DNA of 64,000 bases from Aeromonas sp. FDAARGOS 1405 (GTDB lineage: Bacteria; Pseudomonadota; Gammaproteobacteria; Enterobacterales; Aeromonadaceae): NCBI RefSeq assembly GCF_019048265.1, contig NZ_CP077311.1, positions 1,753,501 to 1,817,500 of the forward strand, read 5' to 3'. A model generated the notes under the pieces. It saw only the letters and a list, made by a program, of their open reading frames with translations, was not told the DNA's origin and ran no database searches. A program made the position numbers and the translations under genes. Below, in pieces: positions 9,896 to 19,315 of the stretch (its first letter is position 1; each line of letters begins with the position of its first letter).

Positions 9896-11308
9896 ATGGC
9901 GGAAGTTTCACTCGGGGTAAGCCCTGCCCAGCGCAAGTGGCTGCCCATGCTGGCGGCAGTCGGCTTTTTCATGCAGTCGCTGGATGGCACCATTCTCAAT
10001 ACCGCCCTGCCCAGCATGGCCGAGACGTTGGGGGAGAGCCCGCTGCAGATGCAGTCGGTGGTGATCGCCTACATGCTGACGGTGGCGCTGCTGATCCCTG
10101 CCTCCGGCTGGCTGGCGGACAGGTTCGGTACCCGTCGCATCTATCTGGCAGCGATCTCGCTGTTCACCCTCGGTTCGCTGGCTTGTGCCGCCTCCGGCTC
10201 GCTCTCCATGCTGGTGGCGGCCCGGGTGCTGCAGGGGATTGGCGGCGCCCTGCTGATGCCGGTCGGGCGATTGGCTGTGCTGCGGGTCTACGACAAGCGG
10301 GAGCTGCTGCGGGTGATGTCGTTCGTCACCATTCCGGGGCTGCTTGGCCCGCTGATGGGGCCAGCGCTCGGTGGCTGGCTGGTCGAGGTAGCGAGCTGGC
10401 ACTGGGTCTTTCTCATCAACCTGCCGGTGGGGGTGATCGGCTTTATGGCGAGCTGGTACTTTATGCCCGATCTGCGTCAGGCGACCGCCCGTTTTGATTG
10501 GCAGGGCTTCGTGCTGTTCAGCCTCGGCATGGTGCTGGTGTCGGTCGGTTTGCAGGGATTGGGGGAGCACAGCATCTCCACCGGCTGGGCGCTGTTTGCG
10601 CTGATTTTCGGGTTGGCGGCGATGGCGAGCTACTGGCTCTACGCTGCCAATGCGGAGCAGCCGCTCTTCAGTCTGAACCTGTTCAAGACCGCCACCTTCG
10701 CCATCGGGGTCTGGGGCAACCTGTTTGCCCGCCTCGGCAGCGGTGCCATGCCGTTCCTCACCCCGCTCTTTCTGCAATTGGGGCTTGGCTTCTCCCCGAG
10801 CAAGGCGGGGATGACCATGATCCCGACGGTGCTGGGCGCCATGCTGACCAAGACGCTGGTGAACAAGCTCATCCCCAGGGTGGGCTATCGCCGGATCCTG
10901 ATTGGCAACACTCTGTTGCTCGGCGCCATGATCGCCAGCTTCTACTTTATCGACAACCAGCTTCCCTATGGCGTGCTGCTGGGCTGGCTGGCGATCTTCG
11001 GCGCCATCAACTCGCTGCAGTTCTCCGCCATGAACACTCTCACGCTGCAAGATCTCAGCCCGACCCTGGCCAGTAGCGGCAACGGCCTGCTCTCGGTGGT
11101 GATGCAGCTCTCCATGAGTTTGGGGGTGGCGATTGCGGCCAGCCTGCTGGGGCTCTTCTCGGCGGGCACTTCAGCTGCCAATGGCCAGTGGCTGGCAGGG
11201 TTCCATCTCACCTACCTCTGTGTCGGTTTGCTCTCCATGCTGGCGGCGCTGATCTTTGCCCAGCTGGCGCGCGATGGTGTTACGCCGTCGTCACGGGCAG
11301 ATAGCTGA
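9896..11308 (+). CDS. mdtD: MFS multidrug efflux protein, MdtD-type (DHA2 family)
   Basis: Fourteen-helix drug:H+ antiporter. The sequence aligns along its whole 470 residues with what I recall of E. coli MdtD (471 aa): FFMQSLDGTILNTALPSM at helix 1, ASGWLADRFGTRR (motif A), a GPALGGWLVE motif C region and NTLTLQDLSPTLASSGN near the C-terminus. ATG 9896 is preceded by GTGGAGGT. There is no mdtABC or baeSR here, so it stands alone and its drug range is unproven. Its last 29 bp overlap the convergent gene on the other strand. Confidence 0.85.
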   Translation: MAEVSLGVSPAQRKWLPMLAAVGFFMQSLDGTILNTALPSMAETLGESPLQMQSVVIAYMLTVALLIPASGWLADRFGTRRIYLAAISLFTLGSLACAASGSLSMLVAARVLQGIGGALLMPVGRLAVLRVYDKRELLRVMSFVTIPGLLGPLMGPALGGWLVEVASWHWVFLINLPVGVIGFMASWYFMPDLRQATARFDWQGFVLFSLGMVLVSVGLQGLGEHSISTGWALFALIFGLAAMASYWLYAANAEQPLFSLNLFKTATFAIGVWGNLFARLGSGAMPFLTPLFLQLGLGFSPSKAGMTMIPTVLGAMLTKTLVNKLIPRVGYRRILIGNTLLLGAMIASFYFIDNQLPYGVLLGWLAIFGAINSLQFSAMNTLTLQDLSPTLASSGNGLLSVVMQLSMSLGVAIAASLLGLFSAGTSAANGQWLAGFHLTYLCVGLLSMLAALIFAQLARDGVTPSSRADS

Positions 11309-11768
11309 CTTCGCAGGGGAGCTGCGCCAACACCTCAGCCAGATGGGCCGTCTCCAGCAGAAAGGTCTGCTCGGGGTGGCCCGGGGTCCAGGTGAAGGCG
11401 GAGTGGCTGAGCAGTTGCGGGTCCACCAGCAGCGGAATATCGGCGCGGGGCAGGAAGGGGCAGACCGCTCCCGGCAGGCAGCCGATCTCAGCCTGCATCT
11501 CTTCGGCGCTGCAGATGGAGGGCTTGGCACCGAGCGCGGCCTTGACCGCCTTGTTGTCGAGCCGGCCATTCCTGTGGGTCAGCAGCAGGGCGAAGCGGCC
11601 ATCCTTGAACTTGATAAAGAGGGTCTTGCTGAACTCCGCCTGCCAGCCGAAGCGGGCTTTGACCTTCTCATCGGTGGCGTAGTCGAGGATCGGTTCGTGT
11701 TCGAAGCGCTGGTGGGGCAGGGCGGTGAGCAGCTGGCAGTTGAAGTCGTGAATGGTATCGAGTGGCAT
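11280..11768 (-). CDS. YbaK/ProX-type aminoacyl-tRNA deacylase-like protein
   Basis: 162-residue single-domain protein of the YbaK/prolyl-tRNA editing fold. It shows the fold's KTLFIKF strand, a conserved lysine and an LLLTHRNGRLDN segment, followed by CLPGAVCPF in the position of the usual GGxxPF substrate loop. Members trans-edit mischarged tRNAs. The closest named group is probably PrdX/ProX-like, but the amino-acid specificity cannot be read. Its 3' end overlaps mdtD by 29 bp (convergent). Confidence 0.75.
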   Translation of the reverse strand: MPLDTIHDFNCQLLTALPHQRFEHEPILDYATDEKVKARFGWQAEFSKTLFIKFKDGRFALLLTHRNGRLDNKAVKAALGAKPSICSAEEMQAEIGCLPGAVCPFLPRADIPLLVDPQLLSHSAFTWTPGHPEQTFLLETAHLAEVLAQLPCEVSYLPVTTA

Positions 11769-11865
11769 GGGGTTCTCCTGTGGTGGGCGCTATCCTGCCA
11801 CTCTCGCAGAGGCTGGCCCAATGACACTTTCTTATCCGTGATAAGCAACCTTGTCCGTGAAACAA

Positions 11866-11889
11866 CAAGGGCGCCGCGAGGCGCCCTTG
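11866..11889 (-). terminator. Terminator downstream of folK
   Basis: CAAGGGCGCC-GCGA-GGCGCCCTTG; read on the minus strand it is followed by TTGTTT. It lies directly after the folK stop. Confidence 0.7.
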
Positions 11890-11893
11890 GGGA

Positions 11894-12403
11894 TCAGTGA
11901 TGCTGCAATTCGCACGCTTCCCAGTGAAATGGAATGGGGCACAGCTGCTGGGAGGCCTTGTCATAGGCTTGCCACAACGACTCCATGGTGCGGCCATCGA
12001 CTGGGTGGCGCAAGGTGGGTGCCAGCTCGGCCAGCGGCCACAGCACGAAGGCATTGGTGAGGATCTCGCCGCGCGGCAACACCAACGGTGTCTCGCAGAC
12101 CAGATCACCATAGAGCAGCAGATCGAGATCCAGCGTGCGCGGGGCGAACTTCTTGGCATCTGGCTCGCGACCGTGGGCAAACTCCATGGCCCGTAGCCGC
12201 TGGCAGACGGTGCTCAGCGGCAGCTCGGTCTTTGCAGCGGCCACCAGGTTGTAGAAGGGGCGGCCGTTGAAGCCGACAGCCTCGCTTTCAAATACCCGGG
12301 AGACCTGCAACTCGCCAAACTCGGCGTGCAGGGCATCGAGCCCCGCGCGGATATGGCGATTCCGCTCGATATTGGATCCCAGGCTTATATAGATAGTGGT
12401 CAT
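11894..12403 (-). CDS. folK: 6-hydroxymethyl-7,8-dihydropterin pyrophosphokinase
   Basis: HPPK of folate synthesis transfers pyrophosphate from ATP to 6-hydroxymethyldihydropterin. It has N-terminal YISLGSNI, FNGRPFYNL, and the signature RTLDLDLLLYG with the two metal-binding aspartates. The start ATG at 12403 overlaps the folB stop (TGATG), so translation is probably coupled; the frame stays open upstream but that part is folB in another frame. At 169 residues it is a little longer than E. coli FolK (159). Confidence 0.93.
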   Translation of the reverse strand: MTTIYISLGSNIERNRHIRAGLDALHAEFGELQVSRVFESEAVGFNGRPFYNLVAAAKTELPLSTVCQRLRAMEFAHGREPDAKKFAPRTLDLDLLLYGDLVCETPLVLPRGEILTNAFVLWPLAELAPTLRHPVDGRTMESLWQAYDKASQQLCPIPFHWEACELQHH

Positions 12404-12774
12404 CAGTTGCTGCTCGCGGCTGGCGTGCGATGGCGCAAGATCTCGACGCCGACGCCGGCGGCATTTGGCACGGCGCCCGGTTTGGTCAGGGTAACCTTGA
12501 CCCACTGTACCCGCTCATCGGCCAACACCAGCATGGCAACCTGTTCGGCCATGGTTTCGACCAGTTCGACCACCTTGCCGCTGACATGCTCGCAAATCTT
12601 GTTGGAGAGATCGGCATAATCCAGTGCCAGATTGATATCGTCGGTTGCGGCGGCGGGACGGTTGTCGAACCCCATCTCGAGGTCGAAACAGAGTTTCTGG
12701 CGAATGCCCTTCTCCCACTCATATACACCGATAGTGGTCAAAACTTCGAGTCCGCGAATAAACACCTTGTCCAT
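12403..12774 (-). CDS. folB: Dihydroneopterin aldolase
   Basis: FolB cleaves 7,8-dihydroneopterin to the substrate of FolK. The 123-residue protein has GVYEWEKGIRQ, with the active-site Glu, and VTLTKPGAV, with the catalytic Lys. It is followed by folK with a one-base stop/start overlap. It is divergent from plsY, the same neighbourhood as in E. coli. The two genes give consecutive steps of the pathway. Confidence 0.95.
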   Translation of the reverse strand: MDKVFIRGLEVLTTIGVYEWEKGIRQKLCFDLEMGFDNRPAAATDDINLALDYADLSNKICEHVSGKVVELVETMAEQVAMLVLADERVQWVKVTLTKPGAVPNAAGVGVEILRHRTPAASSN

Positions 12775-12949
12775 GACAGTACTTCTTCTTTACTCTTGAT
12801 GGGCTGTGATGACAGCGCAGGGATGCAGGCTCGGCAAGCAGTTTGCCGCGCGGTCGGTTTGGGCGACACGCTTTTGGGCAAGCCCGAGCCAGCGCCAGAG
12901 AATGTGGCCCGCATCATACCCCATTCATATCGTGGTAAAAACGACCAAG

Positions 12950-13612
12950 ATGACGGCCCTGACGATTTTGATGATTATTCTGGCCTACCTGGGTGGTTCT
13001 CTATCCAGTGCCGTGCTGGTTTCTCGGATCACGGGTCTGCCGGATCCCCGTGACCATGGCTCGCACAACCCGGGGGCCACCAATGTACTGCGCCTCGGCG
13101 GGCGCATGGCGGCGCTGGTGGTACTGCTGCTCGATGTGCTCAAGGGGACAGCTCCCGTCTATCTCGCCTGGTATCTGCAGATCAAACCCGTCTACCTTGG
13201 CTTTATCGGGGTTGCCGCTTGTCTTGGCCACATGTATCCCCTCTTCTTTCATTTTCGTGGCGGCAAAGGGGTGGCTACGGCGCTCGGTACCATGCTGCCC
13301 ATCGGCTTTACCATGGGAGGAGCGGTGATCGGTACCTGGCTGCTGGTGCTACTGGTGAGCGGCTACTCTTCGCTGGCCTCCATTATTACTGTGCTGCTGA
13401 CGCCGCTCTTTACCTATCTACTCAAACCCGAATATACCCTGCCAGTCTCCCTGCTCTCCTGCCTCATTCTGATCCGCCATCACGAGAACATCTCCCGCCT
13501 GCTTAAGGGGGAAGAACCCAGAGTCTGGGGGCGAAAACGTGCTGCCAGTGCCAAGGAAGTGGCAGAAATAGCTAATGTTGCGCAAAAAAGAGACGAACGA
13601 GACAAAAAGTGA
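12950..13612 (+). CDS. plsY: Glycerol-3-phosphate acyltransferase PlsY
   Basis: Inner-membrane acyl-phosphate:glycerol-3-phosphate acyltransferase, the first step of phospholipid synthesis. The conserved loops are present: GSxxSA as [25 protein letters not shown], and [10 protein letters not shown]. Five hydrophobic segments are predicted. The start ATG 12950 is chosen by alignment with E. coli PlsY; the frame is open further upstream but without family similarity. The 220-residue length includes a basic C-terminal tail slightly longer than usual. Confidence 0.94.
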   Translation: MTALTILMIILAYLGGSLSSAVLVSRITGLPDPRDHGSHNPGATNVLRLGGRMAALVVLLLDVLKGTAPVYLAWYLQIKPVYLGFIGVAACLGHMYPLFFHFRGGKGVATALGTMLPIGFTMGGAVIGTWLLVLLVSGYSSLASIITVLLTPLFTYLLKPEYTLPVSLLSCLILIRHHENISRLLKGEEPRVWGRKRAASAKEVAEIANVAQKRDERDKK

Positions 13613-13621
13613 AATTTCCCG

Positions 13622-13657
13622 TTGACCATCCGCCTTAAAATCCGTTTAATAGCGCCC
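13622..13657 (+). promoter_or_regulatory. Stable-RNA promoter of the tRNA operon
   Basis: -35 TTGACC (13622-13627), 17-bp spacer, -10 TTTAAT (13645-13650), then the GC-rich discriminator AGCGCCC. Such discriminators mark stringently controlled tRNA/rRNA promoters. It starts only 10 bp after the plsY stop. Confidence 0.8.
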
Positions 13658-13659
13658 AC

Positions 13660-13735
13660 GCCCAGATAGCTCAGTCGGTAGAGCAGGGGATTGAAAATCC
13701 CCGTGTCGGCGGTTCGATTCCGTCTCTGGGCACCA
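13660..13735 (+). tRNA. tRNA-Phe (GAA), copy 1
   Basis: 76-nt cloverleaf with acceptor GCCCAGA/TCTGGGC, D-loop AGCTCAGTCGGTAGAGC, anticodon stem GGGGA-TTGAAAA-TCCCC with anticodon GAA, TTCGATTC T-loop and encoded CCA. It is identical to the copy at 13867. Confidence 0.97.
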
Positions 13736-13787
13736 AATTTTGGTGCCATGAAATAAAAATTTGTTCATGCACAATGGTTTAAAGTGT

Positions 13788-13863
<76 letters not shown>

Positions 13864-13866
13864 TTT

Positions 13867-13942
13867 GCCCAGATAGCTCAGTCGGTAGAGCAGGGGATTG
13901 AAAATCCCCGTGTCGGCGGTTCGATTCCGTCTCTGGGCACCA
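13867..13942 (+). tRNA. tRNA-Phe (GAA), copy 2
   Basis: Identical over all 76 nt to the copy at 13660, including the encoded CCA, which points to recent duplication or gene conversion in the cluster. Confidence 0.97.
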
Positions 13943-13950
13943 CTAATAAT

Positions 13951-14026
13951 TCCTCCTTAGCTCAGTCGGTAGAGCGACGGACTGTTAATCCGCAGGTCGC
14001 TGGTTCGAGCCCAGCAGGAGGAGCCA
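13951..14026 (+). tRNA. tRNA-Asn (GTT)
   Basis: 76-nt cloverleaf with acceptor TCCTCCT/AGGAGGA, anticodon loop CTGTTAA (GTT), GGTTCGAGCC T-arm and encoded CCA. It is the last gene of the tRNA operon; the terminator follows at 14032. Confidence 0.97.
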
Positions 14027-14031
14027 AACCG

Positions 14032-14065
14032 AAAAGCCCTTGTCGAAAGACAAGGGCTTTTTTTC
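14032..14065 (+). terminator. Terminator of the tRNA operon
   Basis: Perfect 13-bp stem (AAAAGCCCTTGTC) with a GAAA tetraloop, running into TTTTTTTTC. Confidence 0.93.
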
Positions 14066-14131
14066 TTTGGTTCAATACCGATTTTTACCATAACAACCAT
14101 CACACACGCACAGAATGACGGCAGGATAGAT

Positions 14132-15304
14132 ATGGAAAATCAAGTAGTTATAGAGTCAAAGGGGCGACTGGCCACCATCCGCGAGTGGCTTGAGCCCGTG
14201 CTGGTGCTGCTGATCCTCGGCAGCCTGTTTGGCTATCTCGGCAGCCAGATGGGCCTCTCCGCCATGGTCAACACCCTGTTCAATACCGCCCACCAGCTGC
14301 TACTCAATACCGTGCTCTTCATCATGGGGATCACCGTACTTTCCGGTGCCCTCAGCCAGCTGCTGAGCGAATTCGGGGTGATCCGCCTGCTGGAGGTGCT
14401 GCTGGCACCCCTGATGAAGCCGGTGTTCCGCTTGCCGGGGCGCACCGCGCTGGCGGCGCTGATGACCTTCTTCTCCGATAACCCGGCGGTGATCAGCCTC
14501 GCCAAGGACAGCCGCTTTCGCAAGGGCTTCACCCCCTGGCAACTGGTGTCTCTGACCAACTTCGGTACCGCCTTCGGTATGGGCCTGATCGTGGTGACCT
14601 TTATGGCCACCCTGCAGCTACCGGGCGGGGAGTCCACCGCCAGCGCGGCGCTGATCGGGCTGCTCGGCGCTCTGGTTGGCTCGGTGGTATCTACCCGACT
14701 GATGCAGCGGATGATCCGCCCGCTGGTGGGTGAGGTGCTGGATGATGAGCCGACTGATGCCAAGGGGCACAAGGTCGGGGTCAGCAAAGAGGTGGCGCCG
14801 GGCTGGTTGCGGATCCTCAACTCGTTGCTCGATGGCGGCAAATCCGGTGTGGAGCTGGGAATGGCGGTGATCCCGGGGGTGCTCATCATCAGCACCTTCG
14901 TCATGCTGCTCACCTTCGGTCCGGGGGAGAAGGGCTATACCGGCGAAGCATTTCAGGGGGTTGCCCTGCTGCCGGTGCTGGCTGCCAAGGTAAGCTGGCT
15001 GTTTGACCTGCTGTTTGGCTTCCAGCAGCCGGAGCTGGTCGCTTTCCCGGCTACCTCGCTCGGTGCGGTCGGTGCCGCCATGTCGCTGGTGCCCCCCTTT
15101 ATTGCCAAGGGGTGGATCACCGGCAACGAGGTCGCGGTGTTTACCGCCATGGGGATGTGCTGGAGCGGCTTTTTGAGCACCCACACCGCCATGCTCGATG
15201 CCCTCGGCTATCGTCACCTCACCTCCCGCGCCATCGTCGCCCATACGGTCGGCGGCCTGTGCGCCGGGGTGGCTGCGCACCAGCTTTATATGCTGCTGGG
15301 CTGA
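14132..15304 (+). CDS. Nucleoside-recognition (Gate) domain membrane protein
   Basis: 390-residue polytopic inner-membrane protein with about nine hydrophobic segments and the Gate/nucleoside-recognition signature (TFFSDNPAVISLAKDSRF; TNFGTAFGMG; FQQPELVAFPATS). It resembles the group NCBI names CD0519/CD1768 family. The Gate fold occurs in concentrative nucleoside transporters, SpmA/B and FeoB, but transport substrate cannot be assigned. It starts at ATG 14132 with AGGA upstream. It has no operon partner; a GC hairpin follows. Confidence 0.75.
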   Translation: MENQVVIESKGRLATIREWLEPVLVLLILGSLFGYLGSQMGLSAMVNTLFNTAHQLLLNTVLFIMGITVLSGALSQLLSEFGVIRLLEVLLAPLMKPVFRLPGRTALAALMTFFSDNPAVISLAKDSRFRKGFTPWQLVSLTNFGTAFGMGLIVVTFMATLQLPGGESTASAALIGLLGALVGSVVSTRLMQRMIRPLVGEVLDDEPTDAKGHKVGVSKEVAPGWLRILNSLLDGGKSGVELGMAVIPGVLIISTFVMLLTFGPGEKGYTGEAFQGVALLPVLAAKVSWLFDLLFGFQQPELVAFPATSLGAVGAAMSLVPPFIAKGWITGNEVAVFTAMGMCWSGFLSTHTAMLDALGYRHLTSRAIVAHTVGGLCAGVAAHQLYMLLG

Positions 15305-15317
15305 GCAGAGTGAAATG

Positions 15318-15345
15318 AGAGAGGGGCGCTGCGGCGCCCCTCTCT
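15318..15345. terminator. GC hairpin between convergent genes
   Basis: AGAGAGGGGCGC-TGCG-GCGCCCCTCTCT, a perfect 12-bp stem between two genes reading toward each other. It has no clear T-tract on either side, so it is a weak intrinsic terminator at best. Confidence 0.5.
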
Positions 15346-15367
15346 GTATCCTGCAGACGAAACTCGC

Positions 15368-16060
15368 CTATTCGTTATGGCCGATCAGGCACTGCGCGAT
15401 CACCGCCTCCGGCATCATCTCCCGCAGCCTAGCGACCAGTGTTTCCCCCGCCTCATGCAGCGCAGCCAGCGGCATCTCGGGCAGGCTCTCCAGAATGAAC
15501 CACATCTGGCCCGAATCGACACTTAATCGGGTGCGTACACCCTGCCGCCAGTTCCAGCGCCGACAGGTGACCCCCTTGTCATCCCGCCAGACGACCTCGC
15601 CGGGCTCCACTGGTTCGTGGGTCGGCTCGCCCCCCTTCATGGTATCGAACCGCTCGCTGCCATCGGCCACCACCAGTCGCGGCAGTCCCTCATAGGCAAG
15701 CAGGTTTTCGCCCCCCACCGGAATGGCGTAACGGATACTGATGGCGTTGTAGAGATCGACCACGGGATCGATGGCGGGCAGGTTGCCATCGCGGGCGACC
15801 CGTTTTCTCAGAGCTTCGGCGGAACAGGGAGTCCGCTGCGGCTTGGCGCCGAACTTTCTGAATAGATCGCCCCAGGCGGCGAGATGCGCCTCTGCCCACG
15901 GCACATCGGCAGTCAGCATGGCGGTGCAGGCTTCATCAAGGGCGCGTGCCCCCACGTTCGGGTCAACCACGGCTGCGGCCTGCACCGTGATGCTCAGAGC
16001 GCGAAAGCTAGGAGCCAACTGGCTGACTTCGGGGGAGATATAGGGGGTGATCAGGGACAT
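15368..16060 (-). CDS. B3/B4 domain protein (PheRS-beta-like)
   Basis: 230-residue stand-alone B3/B4 domain, the fold found in the editing/tRNA-binding part of phenylalanyl-tRNA synthetase beta. The characteristic core DPVVDLYNAISIRYAIPVGG is present. Start ATG 16060 (MSLITPYISPEV); the open frame extends 28 codons upstream but begins without family features. It is cytosolic. A role in trans-editing of mischarged tRNA is plausible from the family but not shown. Confidence 0.75.
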   Translation of the reverse strand: MSLITPYISPEVSQLAPSFRALSITVQAAAVVDPNVGARALDEACTAMLTADVPWAEAHLAAWGDLFRKFGAKPQRTPCSAEALRKRVARDGNLPAIDPVVDLYNAISIRYAIPVGGENLLAYEGLPRLVVADGSERFDTMKGGEPTHEPVEPGEVVWRDDKGVTCRRWNWRQGVRTRLSVDSGQMWFILESLPEMPLAALHEAGETLVARLREMMPEAVIAQCLIGHNE

Positions 16061-16503
16061 AGCGACTCCATAAAACGAACGAGGCTGGGAGAAGGCGGTT
16101 GCCGGCCAGCATAGCGGCAACGGCAAATCCGGTTTGAGAGCCATCTTGCGCGAACATTTTAGATAAGAAAATTTACATGATCTTAATAGCCATAAGTTTC
16201 ATGAATGAAAAATGATGTGTTCAAGGAGATGGCGGGCATGTACCGGTATATAGCGAAGAGTAGCCCTGCGGTTTCCGGTTCGTTGCGGCAATACCCCTTT
16301 GCCGCCTTGATCTGCAGCGGCAGCCGCTGGCCGTCCGGCTCTCTTGTGATGCCCTCAGTTGTCATGCCCAAGCACGAGGCGGTCACTCAAATCGCTTGAT
16401 TGCTCAATGAGTTGGCTATGGCTGGCGTTTTTTCATCGTTCTGGCCCCGCTTATGCATTTCTCTTGGCAACACCATCAAGGGTCGTTGTCGCGGAGAGAT
16501 ATC
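16061..16503. other. Intergenic region, no convincing gene
   Basis: About 440 bp between the B3/B4 gene and the small gene at 16504, more AT-rich near 16160-16230. It probably holds the divergent promoters. A 64-codon frame at 16205-16399 lacks a ribosome site and recognisable features; I do not call it. Confidence 0.5.
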
Positions 16504-16959
16504 ATGATCAGCAGCCTGCTTCCCCTTGCCTCGATCGCCCTCAAGCTGGGCAGCCAGCTGCTTGGCAGCAGTAGCAAACCCCAGCCCGTGCAGCCTGCCG
16601 TACAGGAGGAGCACCTAGCCCCGACCGTCCAGAGCCTGTTCCAGCGACTTGGTATCAAGGATGCCGATAGCGAACAGAACCGCTCGGCCATCAACCACTT
16701 TATGGGGGAGCTGATGCAGACCCTGGGGCAGGAGAATGGTGGCCAATCCCTCACGGCTGCCATCGACAGCGCCCGCAATCAGCTGGCGAGCGGCACCCAG
16801 AGTACACGCCTCGATGCGCTGCAAAGCGAGCTAGATACCCTCAAGGATTCCCTCGGTGCCAGCCATCTCAACCTCGATCAGCTGCTCGGCGCCTTTAAAC
16901 AGACCCTGCCCAATGGCAAGGGAGATGGGGTTGGCAAGCTGCTAAATGCCAGCGCGTGA
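16504..16959 (+). CDS. Small alpha-helical protein of unknown function
   Basis: 151 residues. The N-terminus MISSLLPLASIALKLG is hydrophobic/amphipathic, and the remainder is a predicted helical bundle rich in Gln, Leu and Ser (LQSELDTLKDSLGASHLN). The start is set by CGGAGAGAT just before ATG 16504; a longer frame from 16453 includes the ribosome site itself. I do not recognise a named family. It is monocistronic with its own terminator. Confidence 0.7.
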   Translation: MISSLLPLASIALKLGSQLLGSSSKPQPVQPAVQEEHLAPTVQSLFQRLGIKDADSEQNRSAINHFMGELMQTLGQENGGQSLTAAIDSARNQLASGTQSTRLDALQSELDTLKDSLGASHLNLDQLLGAFKQTLPNGKGDGVGKLLNASA

Positions 16960-16978
16960 ACGGTGGCAAGCAATAAAA

Positions 16979-17010
16979 AACGGCAACCTCGGGTTGCCGT
17001 TTCTGTTTTT
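16979..17010 (+). terminator. Terminator of the small helical-protein gene
   Basis: AACGGCAACC-TCG-GGTTGCCGTT followed by TCTGTTTTT, 19 bp after the stop. Confidence 0.85.
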
Positions 17011-17021
17011 GGTTTAACACG

Positions 17022-17657
17022 TTATGAGGGAGGTGATGGCGGGTTTTCCATGTCGCTGGCTACTTCTACCTGCCCTCTTGCGTACAAAGCGTGAGCTGCC
17101 TCTTGGCGATCCGCTGCCTCCTTGTTCTGACTGAGTTTGAACTTGCCGACTAGCCCAGTTATCTCGATTTCGATTCCCACCACAGCAGCCACTTTGGCCT
17201 CGAGATAGTCTCGGGGGGCATCTGCCATTTTCCATGGGGTCGGTTCTCCGGCCTCATGATGACGAGTCAGATTTGCCAGCAGGCGGCGTACGAAGCGGGC
17301 ATCGTCGCGAATCTGGATGCGACCGTGAGCATGCACAACGCTGTAGTTCCAGGTCGGTACCTGCTGGTGATGCGCTTTCTTGCTTGGATACCAGTTAGGG
17401 GAGATATAGGCATCTGCAGCCTTGAAGATCACCAGGACTTCGTCCCCATCCCTGGCCTCTTGCCAGAGCGGATTGTTGCGGGCTACATGGGCACGTAGGA
17501 CGCCATGCTTCCCACTCTCCGTGTCCAGTTCGAACGGAAGATGGTTCGCATCCAGCCCCCGCTCACCGTGGGTGATCAGCGCTCCTAGCGGATGTGCCTG
17601 CATCAGTTTATGCAGAGCTTCGGGGTCATCGGTGGCGAAATAAGGTGGTAGATACAT
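17022..17657 (-). CDS. FMN-binding PaiB-family protein
   Basis: 211-residue split-barrel protein of the PaiB family (FMN-binding negative transcriptional regulator in Bacillus). The family pattern is complete: MYLPPYFAT, HPLGALIT, ANHLPFEL, LRAHVARNNPLW, AYISPNWYPSK, VPTWNYSVVHAHG. Start ATG 17657. The family name comes from Bacillus sporulation/protease control; in proteobacteria a flavin-dependent enzymatic or regulatory role is unproven. Confidence 0.85.
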   Translation of the reverse strand: MYLPPYFATDDPEALHKLMQAHPLGALITHGERGLDANHLPFELDTESGKHGVLRAHVARNNPLWQEARDGDEVLVIFKAADAYISPNWYPSKKAHHQQVPTWNYSVVHAHGRIQIRDDARFVRRLLANLTRHHEAGEPTPWKMADAPRDYLEAKVAAVVGIEIEITGLVGKFKLSQNKEAADRQEAAHALYARGQVEVASDMENPPSPPS

Positions 17658-17750
17658 GCAGACTCCTTTATCGATAGTTGGCTTCCATGCATAACGCATC
17701 GGATGCCCATTCTTGCGTCAGCAGGGACATCAAGCGATAGCCGGGGAATA

Positions 17751-17771
17751 AAAAGAGGGCCTAAGCCCTCT
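17751..17771 (-). terminator. Terminator of the argCBFGH operon
   Basis: On the minus strand AGAGGGC-TTAG-GCCCTCT is followed by TTTTATTCC, 23 bp after the argH stop. Confidence 0.75.
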
Positions 17772-17793
17772 CGTCACATATCACCAACCGCGA

Positions 17794-19179
17794 TCAACCC
17801 ACCCGTTTGGCCAGCCACTGTTCGGCGGCAGTCAGGGCTGCTTCTACCTGCTCCCGGGCAACGCCGCCTTTGGCAACCCGTTTGGCCAGTGTCGCTTCCA
17901 GTTCCAGATTGGGGTAGACGTCGAACTCGATTACCGGGCTGAAGCGCTGGAACTCGCCGATGGAGAGCTCTTCCAGCGGTTTGCCCACGCTGATGGCAAA
18001 GACCACGGTTTCACCGACGATATGGTGCGCCTCACGGAATGGAATCCCCTTGGCCACCAGATAGTCCGCCAGCTCGGTGGCGTTGGCGTAGCCGCCCTGC
18101 GCCGCCGCCATGGTGCGCTCACCATTCACCCTCAGATCGATCAGCACCAGCGCCGCCATATCGAGGCAGTCGTGCCAGGTATCGAGGGCATCAAACAGCC
18201 CTTCCTTGTCTTCCTGCATGTCCTTGTTGTAGGCCAGCGGCAGCGCCTTGAGGCTCATCAGCATGCCCATCTGGGCGCCGACCACCCGGCCAGTCTTGCC
18301 GCGGATCAGCTCCAGCGCATCCGGGTTCTTCTTCTGCGGCATTAGCGACGAGCCGGAGGTGACCGCATCGGAGAGCTCGACAAAGCCCGCCTCGCCGGTG
18401 TTGTAGAAGATAAGGTCTTCGGCAAAGCGCGACAGGTGGGTCATGGAGAGGGACGCCACGTGCATCAGCTCCACCACGTGATCCCGATCGGAGACCGAGT
18501 CCAGACTGTTGCGGGTGGCGCCGCTAAAGCCCATGTCCAGCGCCAGCGCTTCGCGGTCGATGGCATAGGCAGTGCCCGCCAGCGCGCCGCAGCCGAGCGG
18601 GCTGGTGTCGAGGCGCTTGAGGGCATCCTGCAGCCGGGAGTAATCCCGCTCCAGCATCTCCACATAGGCCAGTGCCCAGTGGGCGTAGGTGACCGGCTGG
18701 GCCCGCTGCAGGTGGGTGTAACCGGGCAGCACCGCGGCCTGATTGGCACGGGCGGAGGCGACCAGCCCCTGCTGCAGAGCTGTGATGGAGCCGAGCAGCA
18801 GCTCGCCCTGGGCCTTGCACCAGAGTTTCAGGTCGGTGGCGACCTGATCGTTGCGAGAGCGGCCGGTGTGCAGCTTTTTGCCGAGATCGCCGACGGCGGC
18901 AATCAGCTGGCTCTCGACCCAGGAGTGGATATCTTCGGCATCCGAGCTCAGGATCTGCTGGGGATCCTGCTGCACCGAGGCGAGCAGCACCTCCATCGCC
19001 TGTTGCAGTTTGCCCTGCTCATCGGCGGTCAACACCCCCACCTTCACCAGCGCTTTGGCCCAGGCCATGGAGCCCTGAATATCCTGCTCCGCCAGCCGGT
19101 AATCGAACCGCAGCGAATCGTTGAACTGCTTGAACCGGCTATCGGCTCCCTGACTGAAGCGTCCACCCCAAAGTGCCAT
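17794..19179 (-). CDS. argH: Argininosuccinate lyase
   Basis: Last enzyme of arginine synthesis: argininosuccinate to arginine plus fumarate. 461 residues. It has [13 protein letters not shown] at the N-terminus, [11 protein letters not shown], and the fumarase/aspartase signature [12 protein letters not shown] (about 275-286) with the flexible catalytic-serine loop. It is the last gene of the leftward arg operon; the 210-bp gap to argG contains hairpins (see 19316). Confidence 0.97.
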   Translation of the reverse strand: MALWGGRFSQGADSRFKQFNDSLRFDYRLAEQDIQGSMAWAKALVKVGVLTADEQGKLQQAMEVLLASVQQDPQQILSSDAEDIHSWVESQLIAAVGDLGKKLHTGRSRNDQVATDLKLWCKAQGELLLGSITALQQGLVASARANQAAVLPGYTHLQRAQPVTYAHWALAYVEMLERDYSRLQDALKRLDTSPLGCGALAGTAYAIDREALALDMGFSGATRNSLDSVSDRDHVVELMHVASLSMTHLSRFAEDLIFYNTGEAGFVELSDAVTSGSSLMPQKKNPDALELIRGKTGRVVGAQMGMLMSLKALPLAYNKDMQEDKEGLFDALDTWHDCLDMAALVLIDLRVNGERTMAAAQGGYANATELADYLVAKGIPFREAHHIVGETVVFAISVGKPLEELSIGEFQRFSPVIEFDVYPNLELEATLAKRVAKGGVAREQVEAALTAAEQWLAKRVG

Positions 19180-19315
19180 ACTGCTCTCCTTGAATGCGTT
19201 GTCGGCGGCGCCCTGGCCACCGAGCTTGAAATCGTGCCCTGTTTTTCTGCGAGCCTGTTATCTCACAGAAGTGGCCCGGGCGCTGTCGCTCTTGTCACAC
19301 CCGCCGATGATGGGT

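Noticed and set aside
12806..12949. N-terminal extension of PlsY
   Set aside because: The open frame continues upstream, but family alignment and membrane topology place the start at 12950.
13480..13749. 89-codon ORF on the minus strand with RRNRTADTGIFNPLLYRLSY
   Set aside because: It is the antisense of tRNA-Phe, a well-known false protein call.
16205..16399. 64-codon ORF in the gap before the small helical-protein gene
   Set aside because: No ribosome site, signal or recognisable composition.
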